Shown: one piece after another, positions 48,826-59,262 of the stretch
Layout of the letters: each line of letters begins with the position of its first letter
Numbering within the stretch: the first letter of the stretch is position 1
NCBI GenBank assembly: GCA_005656395.1
Contig: SRSI01000010.1
Location: forward strand, 434,001-498,000
Reading direction: 5' to 3'
Length of the DNA stretch: 64,000 bases
Source of the DNA: Strongyloides papillosus
Taxonomy: Eukaryota > Nematoda > Chromadorea > Rhabditida > Strongyloididae
Made by a program: the position numbers and the translations under genes
Notes under the pieces: model-generated
Database searches by the model: none
The model's input: the letters and a program-made list of their open reading frames with translations, nothing else
What the model was told of the DNA's origin: nothing

Positions 48826-50321
48826 ATGATTAAAAATGATTTAATTGAAGATGGTCATATGGACCATTCTGCTTCAAGTAAAATGTCAAAAAGTAATATT
48901 TCATTTATGAAAGCATCATCTGGATCTTTTGAAGAAATATATCCTGAAACAATTCATTTACCAAGTCAATATTTGAAAAATGCCCTTTTAAAAGATATAT
49001 CAGAAATTGAATTGTTAAAATTAATATTGGTGGAATGTCATATAGACTTCGAGTATTATCAATATTATCAAATGGCCCCAAAACATTATTAGGAAATTTT
49101 GCACAATGTCAGAGGAACAACGAAGACAATGGTGTGATATATATTTTGAAGATTCTCAAGAGTACTTTTTTGAACGTTCTCCATTGTCATTTGGTCCAAT
49201 ATATGAATATTATTCAACAGGCGTATTACATGTTCCGAGTCATATATGTTTCGATAAATTTATGCAAGAATTAGAATACTGGAATATATCGAAAACAAAA
49301 TTAGATCAAAACTGTAGCCCCTTCCACCATTTTTATGAATCACTTAATAATCGTTCACGTTCTTTAGAATCACAAAATTTTGGTGAGTCATCTATTGAAC
49401 GATATCGTCATCGACTGCATTTAATTTTCGAAGGTGGTATCAAGTCAACGTTTGGGGTATGTTTGAAAAAATTAGTGTTATGTTTGTTATTATTAGTATT
49501 GTGGCATTGGTAGTTGGAAGTATGGAAGAATTTCAAACAATAAGAATAAGAAAGAATCAGAAATGGGGGAGGACGATTTACAAGGACAAATGGTTTCAAG
49601 TAAGGGAAAACATGGAATTGGATATATTGTTAGTAGTAATACAATTTTGGTTGATGATAGTGAAGATATGGATAAGGAGGAACATTGGATTCTTTTATAT
49701 ATAGAAAAAGTTTGCGTCATCTTTTTTACATTTGAATACTTACTCCGACTTTGGGTATCTCCTGAAAAAACAAAGTTTGTAAGAAAATTTATTAATATAA
49801 TAGATTTGTTGACAATTCTTCCTTTTATATTTGAGTTGTTATTTTTTGTTATTGGGATTGATGGAAACAATATAAGAAAAATTACTTGGGCTGTTTTAAC
49901 TGTAAGATTGTTGCGAGTGATGAGAGTTTTTAGAATCGTAAAACTTGGTAGATTTTCTACTGGTATGGCAAAATTTGGGAGAACATTATTAGATTCCAGA
50001 AGGCAACTAGAAATGATTATTATTGTTATCTTGACTGCCATTTTGTTTTTCTCAACATTAATTTATTTTTTGGAAAAAGATGTGGAAGAAACTAAGTTCA
50101 AATCTATACCAGCAACATTCTGGTGGGCAATTGTTACGATGACAACCGGTTACGGAGAAATGGCTCCATGCACTGTTATGGGTAAGGTTATCGGAGCTAT
50201 ATCTGTTATTTTTGGCATTATGGTATTTTCTATGCCAATAACAATACTAGTGAGTAATTTTATTGATGTTATAAAAATCAAAGATGATAAACTTATAAAA
50301 AAATATATTGAAGATTTGTAA
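48826..50321 (+). pseudogene. Kv-type voltage-gated potassium channel subunit, frame broken
   Basis: All parts of a Shaker-superfamily subunit are present in order: T1 domain (KLNIGGMSYRLRVLSILSNG, CDIYFEDSQEYFFERSP, FMQELEYWNI), S1 (ISVMFVIISIVALVVGSMEEF), S2 (HWILLYIEKVCVIFFTFEYLLRLW), S3 (INIIDLLTILPFIFELLFFV), S4 with Arg/Lys every third residue (VRLLRVMRVFRIVKLGRFSTG), S5, pore and S6. Four shifts of one missing base, near 49023, 49104, 49456 and 49530, break the frame. From 49563 to 50321 the frame is open. The filter reads TMTTGYGEM where TMTTVGYGDM is normal, and the S6 PxP hinge reads SMPI. The best guess for subfamily is a nematode KVS/Kv2-like subunit. Change in the filter suggests a silent or decayed subunit. 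Confidence 0.82.
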
Positions 50322-50388
50322 TATTAAGAAGGAAAAAATCAAATTATTTTTATATTTAAATTTTTCATAATTAAAAAGAAAAATTTAG

Positions 50389-50975
50389 TTGAACGTTGCA
50401 TAATTTATCAATGTCTATTATTTCAAATGAAGCTTCCACGTCACTCACTTCGAGACAATCTGTTAACAAAGATGAAAGAGAAAAAATAAAGAAAAAAACA
50501 GATTTATTTTTAGGAAAGACAATTCAAGATATGATTGATCTAATAAATGACAATGGGTCTATTAATGAATGTGAGATAAAGTTAAAGAAATGTGGTTCAA
50601 AAAAGATAGTAAAAATTTGAAATTAATGCTGGTAATCAAAAATTGCAACAAAATAAAAAGTATTTTTCTGATTCTCAGAGTAAGTCAACCCATTATGTGA
50701 CAAGCGATGGAAAATCACTGTTATCCTCAAAATCCCAATCAATATTACCATCAAAAAATAAGAATGATCCTCGAAATCGTCTTACAAATACTTCAATAAG
50801 TGACTGTAGATGTGGTTGTGTTAATGGAAAAAATTTAACTTCATTTACATCGACAAATAGTTCAGATTTTAACTCTGATATTTTTTCTGCAACAACTGAA
50901 TCTTCAGGAGAATCTTCTCTTTATAGCAGTTCAACTAATAGTTTTGGAATTAAAAGTGGTAAATTGCACAAATAA
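50389..50975 (+). pseudogene. Probable cytoplasmic tail of the Kv-type channel
   Basis: After a short AT-rich gap that looks like an intron (GTAATA at 50319, TTTAG at 50384-50388), two coding-like frames follow: 50405-50617 (SIISNEASTSLTSRQSVNKD..FLGKTIQDMIDLINDNGSINECE) and 50619-50975 (EINAGNQKLQQNKKYF.. to SSTNSFGIKSGKLHK). Moving from the first to the second needs one inserted base near 50616. Ser/Thr/Asn-rich composition is typical of channel tails. The assignment to the channel rests on position and strand only. Confidence 0.5.
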
Positions 50976-51992
50976 TAACCATTATATTAAATTAATTTAT
51001 TTGTATAAGCTAATTTTTTTTTATATATTTTAAAATATTCTTTGAAATATAGTTCAATCTATTATGAATAATTTATTTTTAGCGTATTGGTAAAAGAAAT
51101 TACAATTGAAATATTTAAAGTTCTTGTTTTATTTTTCTTTTGTGTTTGAAGATTTTATTCTTGATCTTTTTCTAAATTTCATATGATTTTTTGTATATTT
51201 TGTTATAAATGTTGGGTACAACATTTCAGGATGAAAATCAATTCTTTTAACAGAACCTGTAAGAACAAGAAAAACTTCTTTATATAATTTATTTAATATA
51301 TAAAAATAAAAAATATCGTCTGCATTAAGTACTTTATTGAGAATAATAATTAAAGAACAAATAAATTTTCTTTTTTGTAAAAAGTTTTGTTAAAAAAAAG
51401 TTAAGTATATTGGTAAGGAAGAACAAAATCCGGAATATTAGACTAGTCTATTACTTAATAATTTTAATTTGATAGGTTGGAATAGTAAAGTCCTCATCAA
51501 GAGTAAAAACAAGAGTAATAAAATTCTTAAGTTTATATGATTCACTTTGTCTAACAATATATATATATCAAACAAAACCAAATTTCATTTAATTTTTCGA
51601 TAGTTGTAGTAAAAAATGGTTTTTAAATTATATTATTCTGAAATCTATTGCTTGAAAAAAAATTGTCTAGCTTTAAAAAGATTCTTTTTTACTTTAAAAT
51701 TCTATGATTTTCGTATGTATTAGATAATAATATAGTATAATGTAAAAGATAATTATGTTGAATTATCATACAGATCACTTTATACAAGATAAATTCAAAA
51801 GTGTGCATACTTAACTAAGCGGTGTATTATGATAACTTGTTATTAAATGGTTTTTGAACATACCTAGAAGGGGTACTTTTAATAGTTTAAGACAAGATTT
51901 CTAAATCATTTAAATGTTGCTATAATGCTTAATTTTTAGTAGAAAACTTAAAATGATATTTAATTTTGTGTTCCAGTGTTTGTTATAAAGAA
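50976..51992. other. Intergenic region with a minus-strand coding-like stretch
   Basis: AT-rich. Apart from the possible minus-strand coding pieces at 51137-51575, no gene is visible. Confidence 0.4.
51137..51575 (-). pseudogene. Possible minus-strand coding remnant, unassigned
   Basis: On the minus strand, 51575-51452 reads VRQSESYKLKNFITLVF then DEDFTIPTYQIKIIK, ending at TAA. Further on, an open frame of more than 80 codons runs to the TAA near 51140, including KVLNADDIFYFYILNKLYKE and SVKRIDFHPEMLYPTFITKY, ending in a Lys/Arg-rich tail. No ATG start fits either piece. The amino-acid mix is more protein-like than nearby noncoding DNA. It may be two parts of a frame-broken gene, as elsewhere in this block. 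I do not recognise the family. Confidence 0.3.
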
Positions 51993-52515
51993 ATGTTTTT
52001 AATTTATTTAATTTCTTTTCTATATCTAACTTATGGAAAACCATTACCATTTTCACTGACACCATCTATGTCTGATGATTTATTACAATCAATTATTAAT
52101 TATTTTCCTAAAGATGCTACTTTCATTTGTTGAATCACTTACACCTGATGAAATGAAAATTGTAACACAAATTGCTGGAGAAAAACCTTTAACTGATATG
52201 CAAGAAGATTGGAGCGAATTTTTGTTGATTGTTCGTGACCAATCAGAACAACTATATAGAAAAATAATAAGGGAAGTTAGAAAAGAAGACGAGAAATTTA
52301 ACAGCTTTCTTACAAAGGTCGTCAATTCATAAAAAAATTTCAGGAAAAGCAAAAAACTGTTTTCCAGCCACATGGCATATCTATTATGCCTATGGCTGCT
52401 AGAATGAGTGCATTAGAATTATTTTTAGATTACCTTGATTTGTCAGAATCAGAAAAAGAAAAATGTTGATGCAATAGTTGATGTTTTTCGTAAACATCTT
52501 CCAGTACCACTTTGA
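51993..52515 (+). CDS. Small secreted helical protein, possibly FAR-like, frame broken
   Basis: ATG 51993 begins a signal peptide (MFLIYLISFLYLTYGKP). Coding then runs in pieces: to about 52130; SFVESLTPDEMKIVTQIAGE.. up to 52320; FQEKQKTVFQPHGISIMPMAARMSALELFLDYLDLSES; and VDAIVDVFRKHLPVPL ending at TGA 52513-52515. Three frame changes (near 52130, 52320-52340 and 52470) connect them. FVESLTPDEM..L..QSEQLYRKI resembles nematode fatty-acid and retinol-binding (FAR) proteins, which are secreted lipid carriers; that is a tentative match. Total would be about 174 residues. Confidence 0.4.
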
Positions 52516-52832
52516 AATAATAATAAAACTTATCAGCTAAATAATAAAAAATGTCCAATCAAATCATATGACAAATTATTTACACTCTACTTTAATCAAA
52601 TTCTATTGAAGCTTCTATGGTCATTAACATTTGTTAAAGAAGAGTATATCAGTAAAAATACTGTTTTTTATTCATTGGTTAATAATCTATAGACTTTTTA
52701 TCAAATAATTATCAGAAAAATTTATTAATATATTATGGTTGATAACTTTTTCAAATGATATGTAAGTAATTGATCATGAGATAGAATGAAGTTTTTATTA
52801 TTCTAAAATTTTTCATTTTGTGTTGTAAATAG

Positions 52833-53740
52833 ATGTTTGGTATACAACCACCAGCATCATTAAGTAAGTTTTATTTTATGCTTAATTATAATAAAACCAT
52901 TGTTTTACAGAATTTTCAATACCTACAGACAACTAGAAAAATGAAATTAATAAAAGAAATAATCACTACTCTAATCCAAATTCGCCTATATATAATCCTT
53001 TAACACCTGATATTACCAAACTTAATATCTTAACTTCAAAATTTATTATTGCTTCTGCTTTCAAGGAACAGAATATCCATTCGAATTCTGTCATGACTTT
53101 CAACTGCTCTTCAACAATCAAAAAAAGTGTAAAAGAAGAGATATTAAAATTTGTAATTTCTAAAGATGGACCATGTTCATTAGTAATGGAAAGAATGCCT
53201 GTAATGTCTTCCACTGTAGTGTAGCCGATCTCAATACTGTAAACTTAGATAAAACAATATTAAAAGGTTGAAATCACTATGGTCTTTTTTACAAGAAACA
53301 GTATTGCCAATCTTATTGGTTTGTTACATCCATTGAAGAAAACTTTTCCTGACTTCAAAAGAACGTAAAATTTATACACACATTTCCGTGATAAAGTCTG
53401 TTTGAGGTTATTAAAAATAATAGAAGAAAAATAAAAAGTCTACGTAGTATGATAAAATTCTGCTACACAACACAGAGAATCATTCAGCATTGTATGATGA
53501 ATTTAATAGATTAGCCTCTATCGTCCTTGATGAAGGTGTTGACTTTACGTTAAGTGAATGTAGCACAGATACTTGCAAAAGATAGTCTCAGCATGTCTGC
53601 TCCAGATTTTAAACGAAGTAATGAAAATTACAGAAAATAAAATGTTTTTACAACTTTACGCTCCAAAAACTGATGATGAAGAAAGTAATAGAAACATAAT
53701 ATTTGTTCCCGATGACAATATTTGAAGTGATCTCTGTTGA
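52833..53740 (+). pseudogene. Unidentified frame-broken coding region
   Basis: ATG 52833 reads MFGIQPPASL, then a 48-nt intron (GTAAGT..TTACAG) and KFSIPTDN. After one frameshift come NHYSNPNSPIYNPLTPDITKL, SKFIIASAFKEQNIHSNSVM, SVKEEILKFVISKDGPCSLV and MERMPVMSSTV up to 53222. Later pieces in varying frames include DLNTVNLDKTILKG, HSALYDEFNRLASIVLDEG, SLSMSAPDFKRSNENYRK and NKMFLQLYAPKTDDEES. All are plus-strand and protein-like, separated by one-base shifts. I do not recognise the protein; nuclear or complex-associated function would be a guess only. Confidence 0.4.
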
Positions 53741-54091
53741 AGTATCTATTTAAGTACGTTAATTTCTCTTTATTAAAATAACTATTATTAAATACTTTTA
53801 CCAATAATTTTAAAAGAATTAAATTTGTTTCTTAAAAACACTTAAAAGATAACTGATGCTAAAGTTGGAAGGATAGTTCGAGATACGACACTCTGTGTAA
53901 TCTTTTATAATAATGAACTCAGAAGTCTTAGTAACTGTAATATGAGATAGAAATGCAAAGTCTTCTAGAGATAAAAAAAAGTTAAACGATAGAGCTTTTA
54001 TCATTTATTAAAAAAATGTTAGTTTAAAAATACATTAAAAAGAGATAAACAATTAAGGAATGCTCCCAAAATTAAAAGACGATATTGATGA

Positions 54092-54368
54092 TCATTCTAT
54101 ACGTTCCCTCGGTTCCATTATAACAACTGAATTACCACGAAGCACAATAATACCAATCTCTTTTGTTTCACCTGTCTTAAGATGTTCTGTCGCTCCTTCA
54201 ATAATAATATTCATGAAAGGATCGAATCCACGAAGTGTGCCACTAACATGTCTGTAAAACGTTTATAAAAAAAACAAATTGAGAAAAAAAATACCTATTT
54301 CCCAGTTAATTTAACATCAATATATTTATTCAAATATTTATTAAGTTCAGGAGATGAATACGAGACAT
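54092..54368 (-). CDS. snr-7: Small nuclear ribonucleoprotein G (SmG), 77 aa, two compensating indels
   Basis: The exons are 54368-54295 and 54251-54092, with a 43-nt intron. Exon 2 is clean and unmistakable: RHVSGTLRGFDPFMNIIIEG..GIIVLRGNSVVIMEPRER, the Sm2 motif of SmG. Exon 1 starts MSRIH, then must shift frame once to give PELNKYLNKYIDVKLTGNR and shift back near the exon end (GGGAAATAG, one A too many). The two changes cancel and the total is 234 nt, exactly the family length. SmG is part of the seven-member Sm ring of spliceosomal snRNPs and is essential, so consensus error is the simplest reading. It is divergent from LIN52, 181 bp away. Confidence 0.85.
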
Positions 54369-54549
54369 TTCCTAAGACAATAAAAATTCAAGATTACTCG
54401 ATAACAGATAAAATAAATTAGGTTATTTTGCAATTCCCAGCAATGTTTTATTATAAAACACTTCCCAAAATATAAAAACGTTGTAAGAGATTAGAGCACA
54501 ATACCAAGTGTAAACTGTTATTTAAAAGCGGGTTTTCTACCGTTAAATT

Positions 54550-55014
54550 ATGTCGGATAATAAGATGATGGTTCCTGGAGATATTGTTGAAGATGAACAA
54601 TCTAACTTATCGGTGAGTGATTAAAGTGTTCAGAGGACCCTGAAGTTGTTATGGAAAAATTAGAAGAATCATAAATGGTTCCAGGATTGTTTGACTTTAT
54701 AAAGAAACACGAGGTATGTTTGGTCGGTTTTCCTTCGTTACAATCTCTAGATTGAACTCGATAAGATTTATAGATCTTTCAAAAGTTCTACTGAACTCGA
54801 TAACGGAGATGTAAAACTAATCAATGACCTAAGCAATTTGACGCCCGACGACTTAATGGAATTTATAGTCAATATTCAAAACAGATCGTTCCAACTAGCT
54901 AAAGAAGAAGCTACACAATATGCCCGAGGTCGTATACTTGGTATTATAGATAATGGTTTAGTTGACAAGGAAAGAATGTTAGAAGACATGAAACAAGGTG
55001 CCAACATTTATTGA
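54550..55014 (+). CDS. lin-52: LIN52 homologue (DREAM/MuvB subunit), frame broken
   Basis: ATG 54550 gives MSDNKMMVPGDIVEDEQSNL. One missing T near 54625 shifts into SEDPEVVMEKLEES, followed by an in-frame TAA near 54672 and then VPGLFDFIKKHE. A 37-nt intron (GTATGT..CTCTAG, about 54716-54752) leads to an exon with IELDKIYRSFKSS, GDVKLINDLSNLTPDDLMEF and NRSFQLAKEEATQYARGRIL. The last part matches human LIN52 (DIDMLKELGSLTTANLMEK, LAYQLGLDESREMTRGKFL). LIN52 links MuvB to pocket proteins and B-Myb to repress or activate cell-cycle genes. It converges with NDUFAF3, whose stop is 36 bp away. Confidence 0.75.
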
Positions 55015-55050
55015 TATTTAGTAAAGTAATAATAATGAAGTAAATATTTC

Positions 55051-55894
55051 TTAATGTTCTTTTTTGTCTTCTATCATATGATTCTTCTTTCGCCTGTCTT
55101 CAGGCTTTTTAAGAAGTTCTCTTTCCTCGGTTGCTTCTTTTATTTTTTCTTCAATTTGAAGCCTTGATTTGTAGAACCAACTGAGATCTTTCCTTCCCAA
55201 AGTTCTTTTATGAGGTCTTCAGTTCTATTAAAACTAGCTCCTAAAAGTAAAATCAGTTATCAAGTTGTGGAAATTCCACATATCATTAAGATATGTATTA
55301 AGTGAGAGGTATTTTATCTAGTATGCGAACATTACCTTTAGTCAACGGATTCTCATCTAATTCATCAAAGCTTTTGAAGTTATTAAGTGCTTCTCTGTAT
55401 TCATTCTCTTTTACAGCCATGTCATCTGGTGGGTAAAGCGCTGCTGCCACGTATCTATCTTCAGAGTTAAGGTAGTTGAAAGTTGGTATAGCATCTTCCT
55501 AAAAAAATACTATAGGTCTAGTTGTTTTCCTTGTACTTACGGTTGGCATTAATTCTAAACCAATGCGATGTTCTTTTAGTATCGGAGCTATCCTTTTTCT
55601 CACACTGTCCACGTTTTTTCTATCTCCACACCCAACAACAAGAATATCAATTTTGGGTTGAAGCATAAAGAACAATGACAGGGATTCCGGTGTTATATCG
55701 TCCGTAGTAAGCACTCTCCATGAGAGAACGGTTTTAGGAAAAACAGCAATTGGACCATATAAGAATGAACCGTCAGTCATACGAAAGCCTAAAGAACTTA
55801 ACCCACGTACGCATTGTTTTGGCTTCCTGCATATCCTTAGAAGAAAGGATATTCTTGTTTGCCATCCCAAATCGCTCTCACCCGTGGGAATCAT
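55051..55894 (-). CDS. ndufaf3: NDUFAF3 homologue (complex I assembly factor), frame partly broken
   Basis: The exons are about 55894-55541, 55498-55336 and 55240-55051. Introns are 42 and 95 nt. Core motifs are LGFRMTDGSFLYGPIAVFPK, LSWRVLTTDDITPESLSLFFML, PKIDILVVGCGDR and EDAIPTFNYLNSEDRYVAAALYP. They match the human protein (ITEDSFSLFWLLEPRIEIVVVGTGDR). The protein works in the mitochondrion with NDUFAF4 in early complex I assembly. The last exon needs one extra G near 55189 to read WEGKDLSWFYKSRLQIEEKI and end at TAA 55051; without it the frame ends in FKLKKK. The N-terminal segment near 55800-55850 also seems to slip frame twice. The true start upstream of 55894 is unclear. Confidence 0.8.
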
Positions 55895-56272
55895 GTGGTA
55901 ACCCTGTCATGGCTCCATTCATCCTTTGTACTGCATTTTCTTATTAGTTTATAACCATAATTGTTTGTTGAAGAAAGTACGCGTTTTAGCATAGTAAAAA
56001 TTATTATTAAAAGTTAATAGTTTTCCTGTAGAGATAGAGCTTTGGAGCGGTGTTTCTATTAAATTTAAAAACATAATGGATTTGAAATTTTTTACAAAAA
56101 TGAATTTAAGAAAAATCATGAGTCTTGTCACTATTGAAGAGGTGGCTATAACAATTTACCTGATGAATAATACTTTTCTCATTAAATTAGTTATTTGAAT
56201 ATAATTTGCGTAATTAATGTTTGGAATATTTTTTTGTTCATTCATTTAAAGTGAGATATTTTTGATATAAGA
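55895..56272. other. Divergent spacer between NDUFAF3 and SEC62
   Basis: Contains the uncertain 5' end of NDUFAF3 (an open piece MNGAMTGLPHDSHG near 55930 on the minus strand) and the SEC62 promoter. No separate gene seen. Confidence 0.4.
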
Positions 56273-57153
56273 ATGGACAGAAATTTAGACACGTATGTTT
56301 TTTAATGTTAAAAAATATATTGTTATTGTTTTTAGGAAGACGATACAGAATCTGATAATGAAAATTACGATTTACCAAAGAAGAGGAAGATATGCCTACC
56401 TTTTGAGATATAGTTCTGGGTACAAAGAAGTAGATATTAACAAAGATGATGTGGCCTATACTCGTGGTGACAGGATGGTTGAATGCCTCCTGAATTCCAC
56501 AAAATATGGAGTTTCGTCTAAACAGAAATTATTCAAAAATAGAGATGATGCAATTAATTATTGCCAACAGTTTATGGATAAGAAACTATATGTTCGTGTT
56601 GAAAAGAAAGTCTTCCGGAAGAAAGATACATCAGATCTTGCAAAGGGAACCAAGGCTCCAAAGAAACTTAAATTTTTTATTTCTAGTTATAAAAGTTTTG
56701 AACCAACTTCTGAGTATATTATCTATGGAAACTACAATCCAACATTGTTTTACAAGAGGTTATTGGTGTAATTATAATGCTAGGAGCCGTAGGGATATGT
56801 TTAATGCCTTTATGGCCAGCATGGTTGAAAGTTGGATGTTCTATGTTGGTGTCGGTGTTTCTTCATTTTTAGGATTTTTCATCGGACTTTATTTTTTCCA
56901 ACAATTACTACTTTTCAGTGTTTTATTTATATCCCTGGGAAGATTACGTCTTACTCTTTTTCCAAATTTAATAGCTGAGTGTAGTTTTTTGGAATCTTTT
57001 GTTCCTTTATTCACTTATGAATGGCGTACGAAGAAAGTCAAAAAAATGATTAATGGGGAAAAAGTATTTTTATCATATATAATTGTGGTCTTTTTTGTCT
57101 ATTTATTAATAGTAAAAACACTAAATAAAGAAATTCAATATATAAATAAATAA
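56273..57153 (+). CDS. sec-62: Translocation protein SEC62, frame broken
   Basis: Exon 1 is probably 56273-56292 (MDRNLD), followed by a 43-nt intron and a long exon. After a stretch that reads best as an acidic EDDTESDNENYDLPKKRK in one frame, the frame changes to AYLLRYSSGYKEVDINKDDVAYTRGDRMVECLLNS and RDDAINYCQQFMDKKLYVRVEKKVF, which match the cytosolic domain of Sec62. Near 56757 it changes again to VIGVIIMLGAVGICLMPLWPAWLKVG (the first membrane helix; human LFPLWPAEMRVG), then near 56860 to a frame with LTLFPNLIAECSFLESFVPLFTYEW (human FLPNLTADVGFIDSFRPLYTHEY). SEC62 partners SEC61/SEC63 in post-translational import into the ER. It converges with the next gene. Confidence 0.8.
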
Positions 57154-57200
57154 TAAAAAAATAAATAACGGAAGTGCGTTGTTGTGACGTGGAAAATTAA

Positions 57201-58733
57201 CTATCCTATTGGTATATTATTTTTGATTTCGTGATATAAACTAGATAATATGACATTCAAAGATGGTCCTAAAGTTTCTTGATAATATTCTATTTCTTCA
57301 ACGACCGTAGTTATTCCTTTCTGATAGTAGTGATCCATTCTTTTTCATTAAAATTGGGTAATAGCTATGTTTAAAAAGTCTCTCTCAAAAAGCGCGTTAA
57401 TGGTAAATAACAGGAAAAATTGGTATCTGTGGAAAATCCATTGATATTTCATATAACGTTTTAAAGAATTGAATCCACTCTCAAAATAAAAACCTTGTTT
57501 TGGTATTTTGACATTTAAATTCATGATTATGAAGAATTTCATTATTTTTCCTGTCATTTGTAACTTTTATTGGGTCCCCAAATTCTGGTGTCCCAAGTTT
57601 GTTAAGATTTGGCTTTATTAGCTTGTAATTGAAGCCAACATTCATCATGTAAGCATAGAATAAATTCAAATTTTCTGAAGAATTATTTAGCACATATAAC
57701 AATAATTTTTTTATCCATTGCTGTGCACCAGTACCACTAGTAACCATATGAAGGACTTTATTAAAGAAGTCAAACATTATGAGTTCCAAACGCCTTCTAA
57801 TGCTAAGATATCTTTAACTTGATGTGTAACATTCCCTTCTAATGGGATACCTCCGGAAAGAAAGGTAGAAAGTTCCATAACATGCATTGCTTCGGCTTTA
57901 CCGTCCTTTTGTGATAAACAACGATCAGAATTAAAGAATTCATTTAACCATCTTTTTATTTGTCTATGAGATTTGACCACTACTCCAGTTGAAATTTTTT
58001 CAATACGTTTAAACAACTTTCATAGAATATTTAAGATGTTTGATAACTTTATGCTTGTACTCACACTCATTTAAGCATTCCATAACTTCAGCAGAAGATG
58101 TTCTTCTAATTTTTGGTTCATTAATTTTAATTTCCTTCGTTATATCTTCAAATAATTGACAATTTTTAATACATCCATCCCAATTGATATCTTCGGTTAC
58201 AGCGGATTCTGGAGGAAAATCGCTGGAAGAAGCAATATCAGCTTCAGGTACATATTTTGAGGACGAATCATCCCATATCAAATTATACTTTTTTGGATCA
58301 AAATTATAGTCTAAATCAAAATCGTCATTTAACCAATTTCTAGGCAACATCATTTTTATATCTATACCAAGTTCTAAATCCTTAATAAGTGAATTTTTTG
58401 ACTTTATTGGTGATATTGAATTTTTAAACGTTTCTATTCTAGTTTTTTGATCTTCATCTCGTTTGCTGTGTAACTTTACTATTGTTTCCTCTTTTAACGA
58501 TTTCATCCTCTTTGATTAAGACACATTTTTGAAAAATAATCATCAACTTCTCTCTTTATTTCATCCATTGATACAGGAACACATTTTTTTCTTGGATTGT
58601 CCAACATAACATTAACAATATCGGTCTTTGTTGTCGTGTTGGAAACGTTTTCAAATTCATTACCCGGTACTGATGCCACTTTTAAACCCGATCCAATAAA
58701 AGCTAAATCATCTTCAGAAATAGAAAATCTCAT
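57201..58733 (-). CDS. Unidentified protein of about 500 aa, frame broken
   Basis: The coding order on the minus strand is 58733-58503 (MRFSISEDDLAFIGSGLKVA..VDDYFSKMCLNQRG), 58506-58009 (acidic linker, WLNDDFDLDYNFDPKKYNLIWDD, then a helical stretch ending HKVIKHLKYSMKV), 58016-57777 (KRIEKISTGVVVKSHRQIKR, MELSTFLSGGIPLEGNVTHQ, ILALEGVWNS), 57789-57560 (MFDFFNKVLHMVTSGTGAQQ, NLNLFYAYMMNVGFNYKLIK, KLGTPEFGDP), and a tail with YYQKGITTVVEEIEYYQETL ending at TAG 57201. At least five frame changes occur. The pieces touch or overlap, so they belong to one gene with helical content. I do not recognise the family. Stop codons of this gene and SEC62 are 47 bp apart. Confidence 0.6.
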
Positions 58734-59262
58734 GATAAATCTGTAACATGAAACGTTAAAATTATATGAGTAAAAATTTGGATATGTAGAAGGAAATGAT
58801 AAGTACCACGTATTAACGAGATAATCGAAATGTGAACAAAATGATAATTGAAGATATCAGTTGTTATAACACGAAATTCCAAATGTAAAGCTGATCAAAT
58901 TGTTTTCTATTTAAGAGTATGCACACAAAAGATTCCCCAATATTTGATTAACGATAATGAACAACAAAAGTTCGTTTAAATTCATATGATTTTCAAATTT
59001 TTTATAAATACGAGGAAATGTTTAAAAAGTATACAAAATATCTAAAAATAGATTTAAAATTAATGACAATTTCTCCAGAATTTATTTACTAGAATAATAA
59101 ACATCAAACATCTATGGTTAAAACAACCTAAAATAACAGGGAAATTAAATTATTTATCTTCAGAAATAACAACGGTATTTTAGTATCAAATAAAAAAATC
59201 ATACATCCCAGGAATATAGTCAACTAGCGAAATTTATGTCCAACACTACTTTCTTTTATTAT
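58734..59262. other. Intergenic, no gene seen
   Basis: Spacer between the unknown gene and TIM8, both on the minus strand; holds the TIM8 3' end. Confidence 0.5.

Noticed and set aside
52320..52346. 26-nt intron in the secreted protein gene (GTCGTC..TTTCAG)
   Set aside because: Too short for any intron seen in the window; a frameshift is a better explanation.
53819..54004. 61-codon minus-strand frame upstream of SmG
   Set aside because: No family resemblance and no splice link to SmG, whose start is at 54368.
54060..54257. 65-codon plus-strand frame
   Set aside because: It is the antisense shadow of SmG exon 2.
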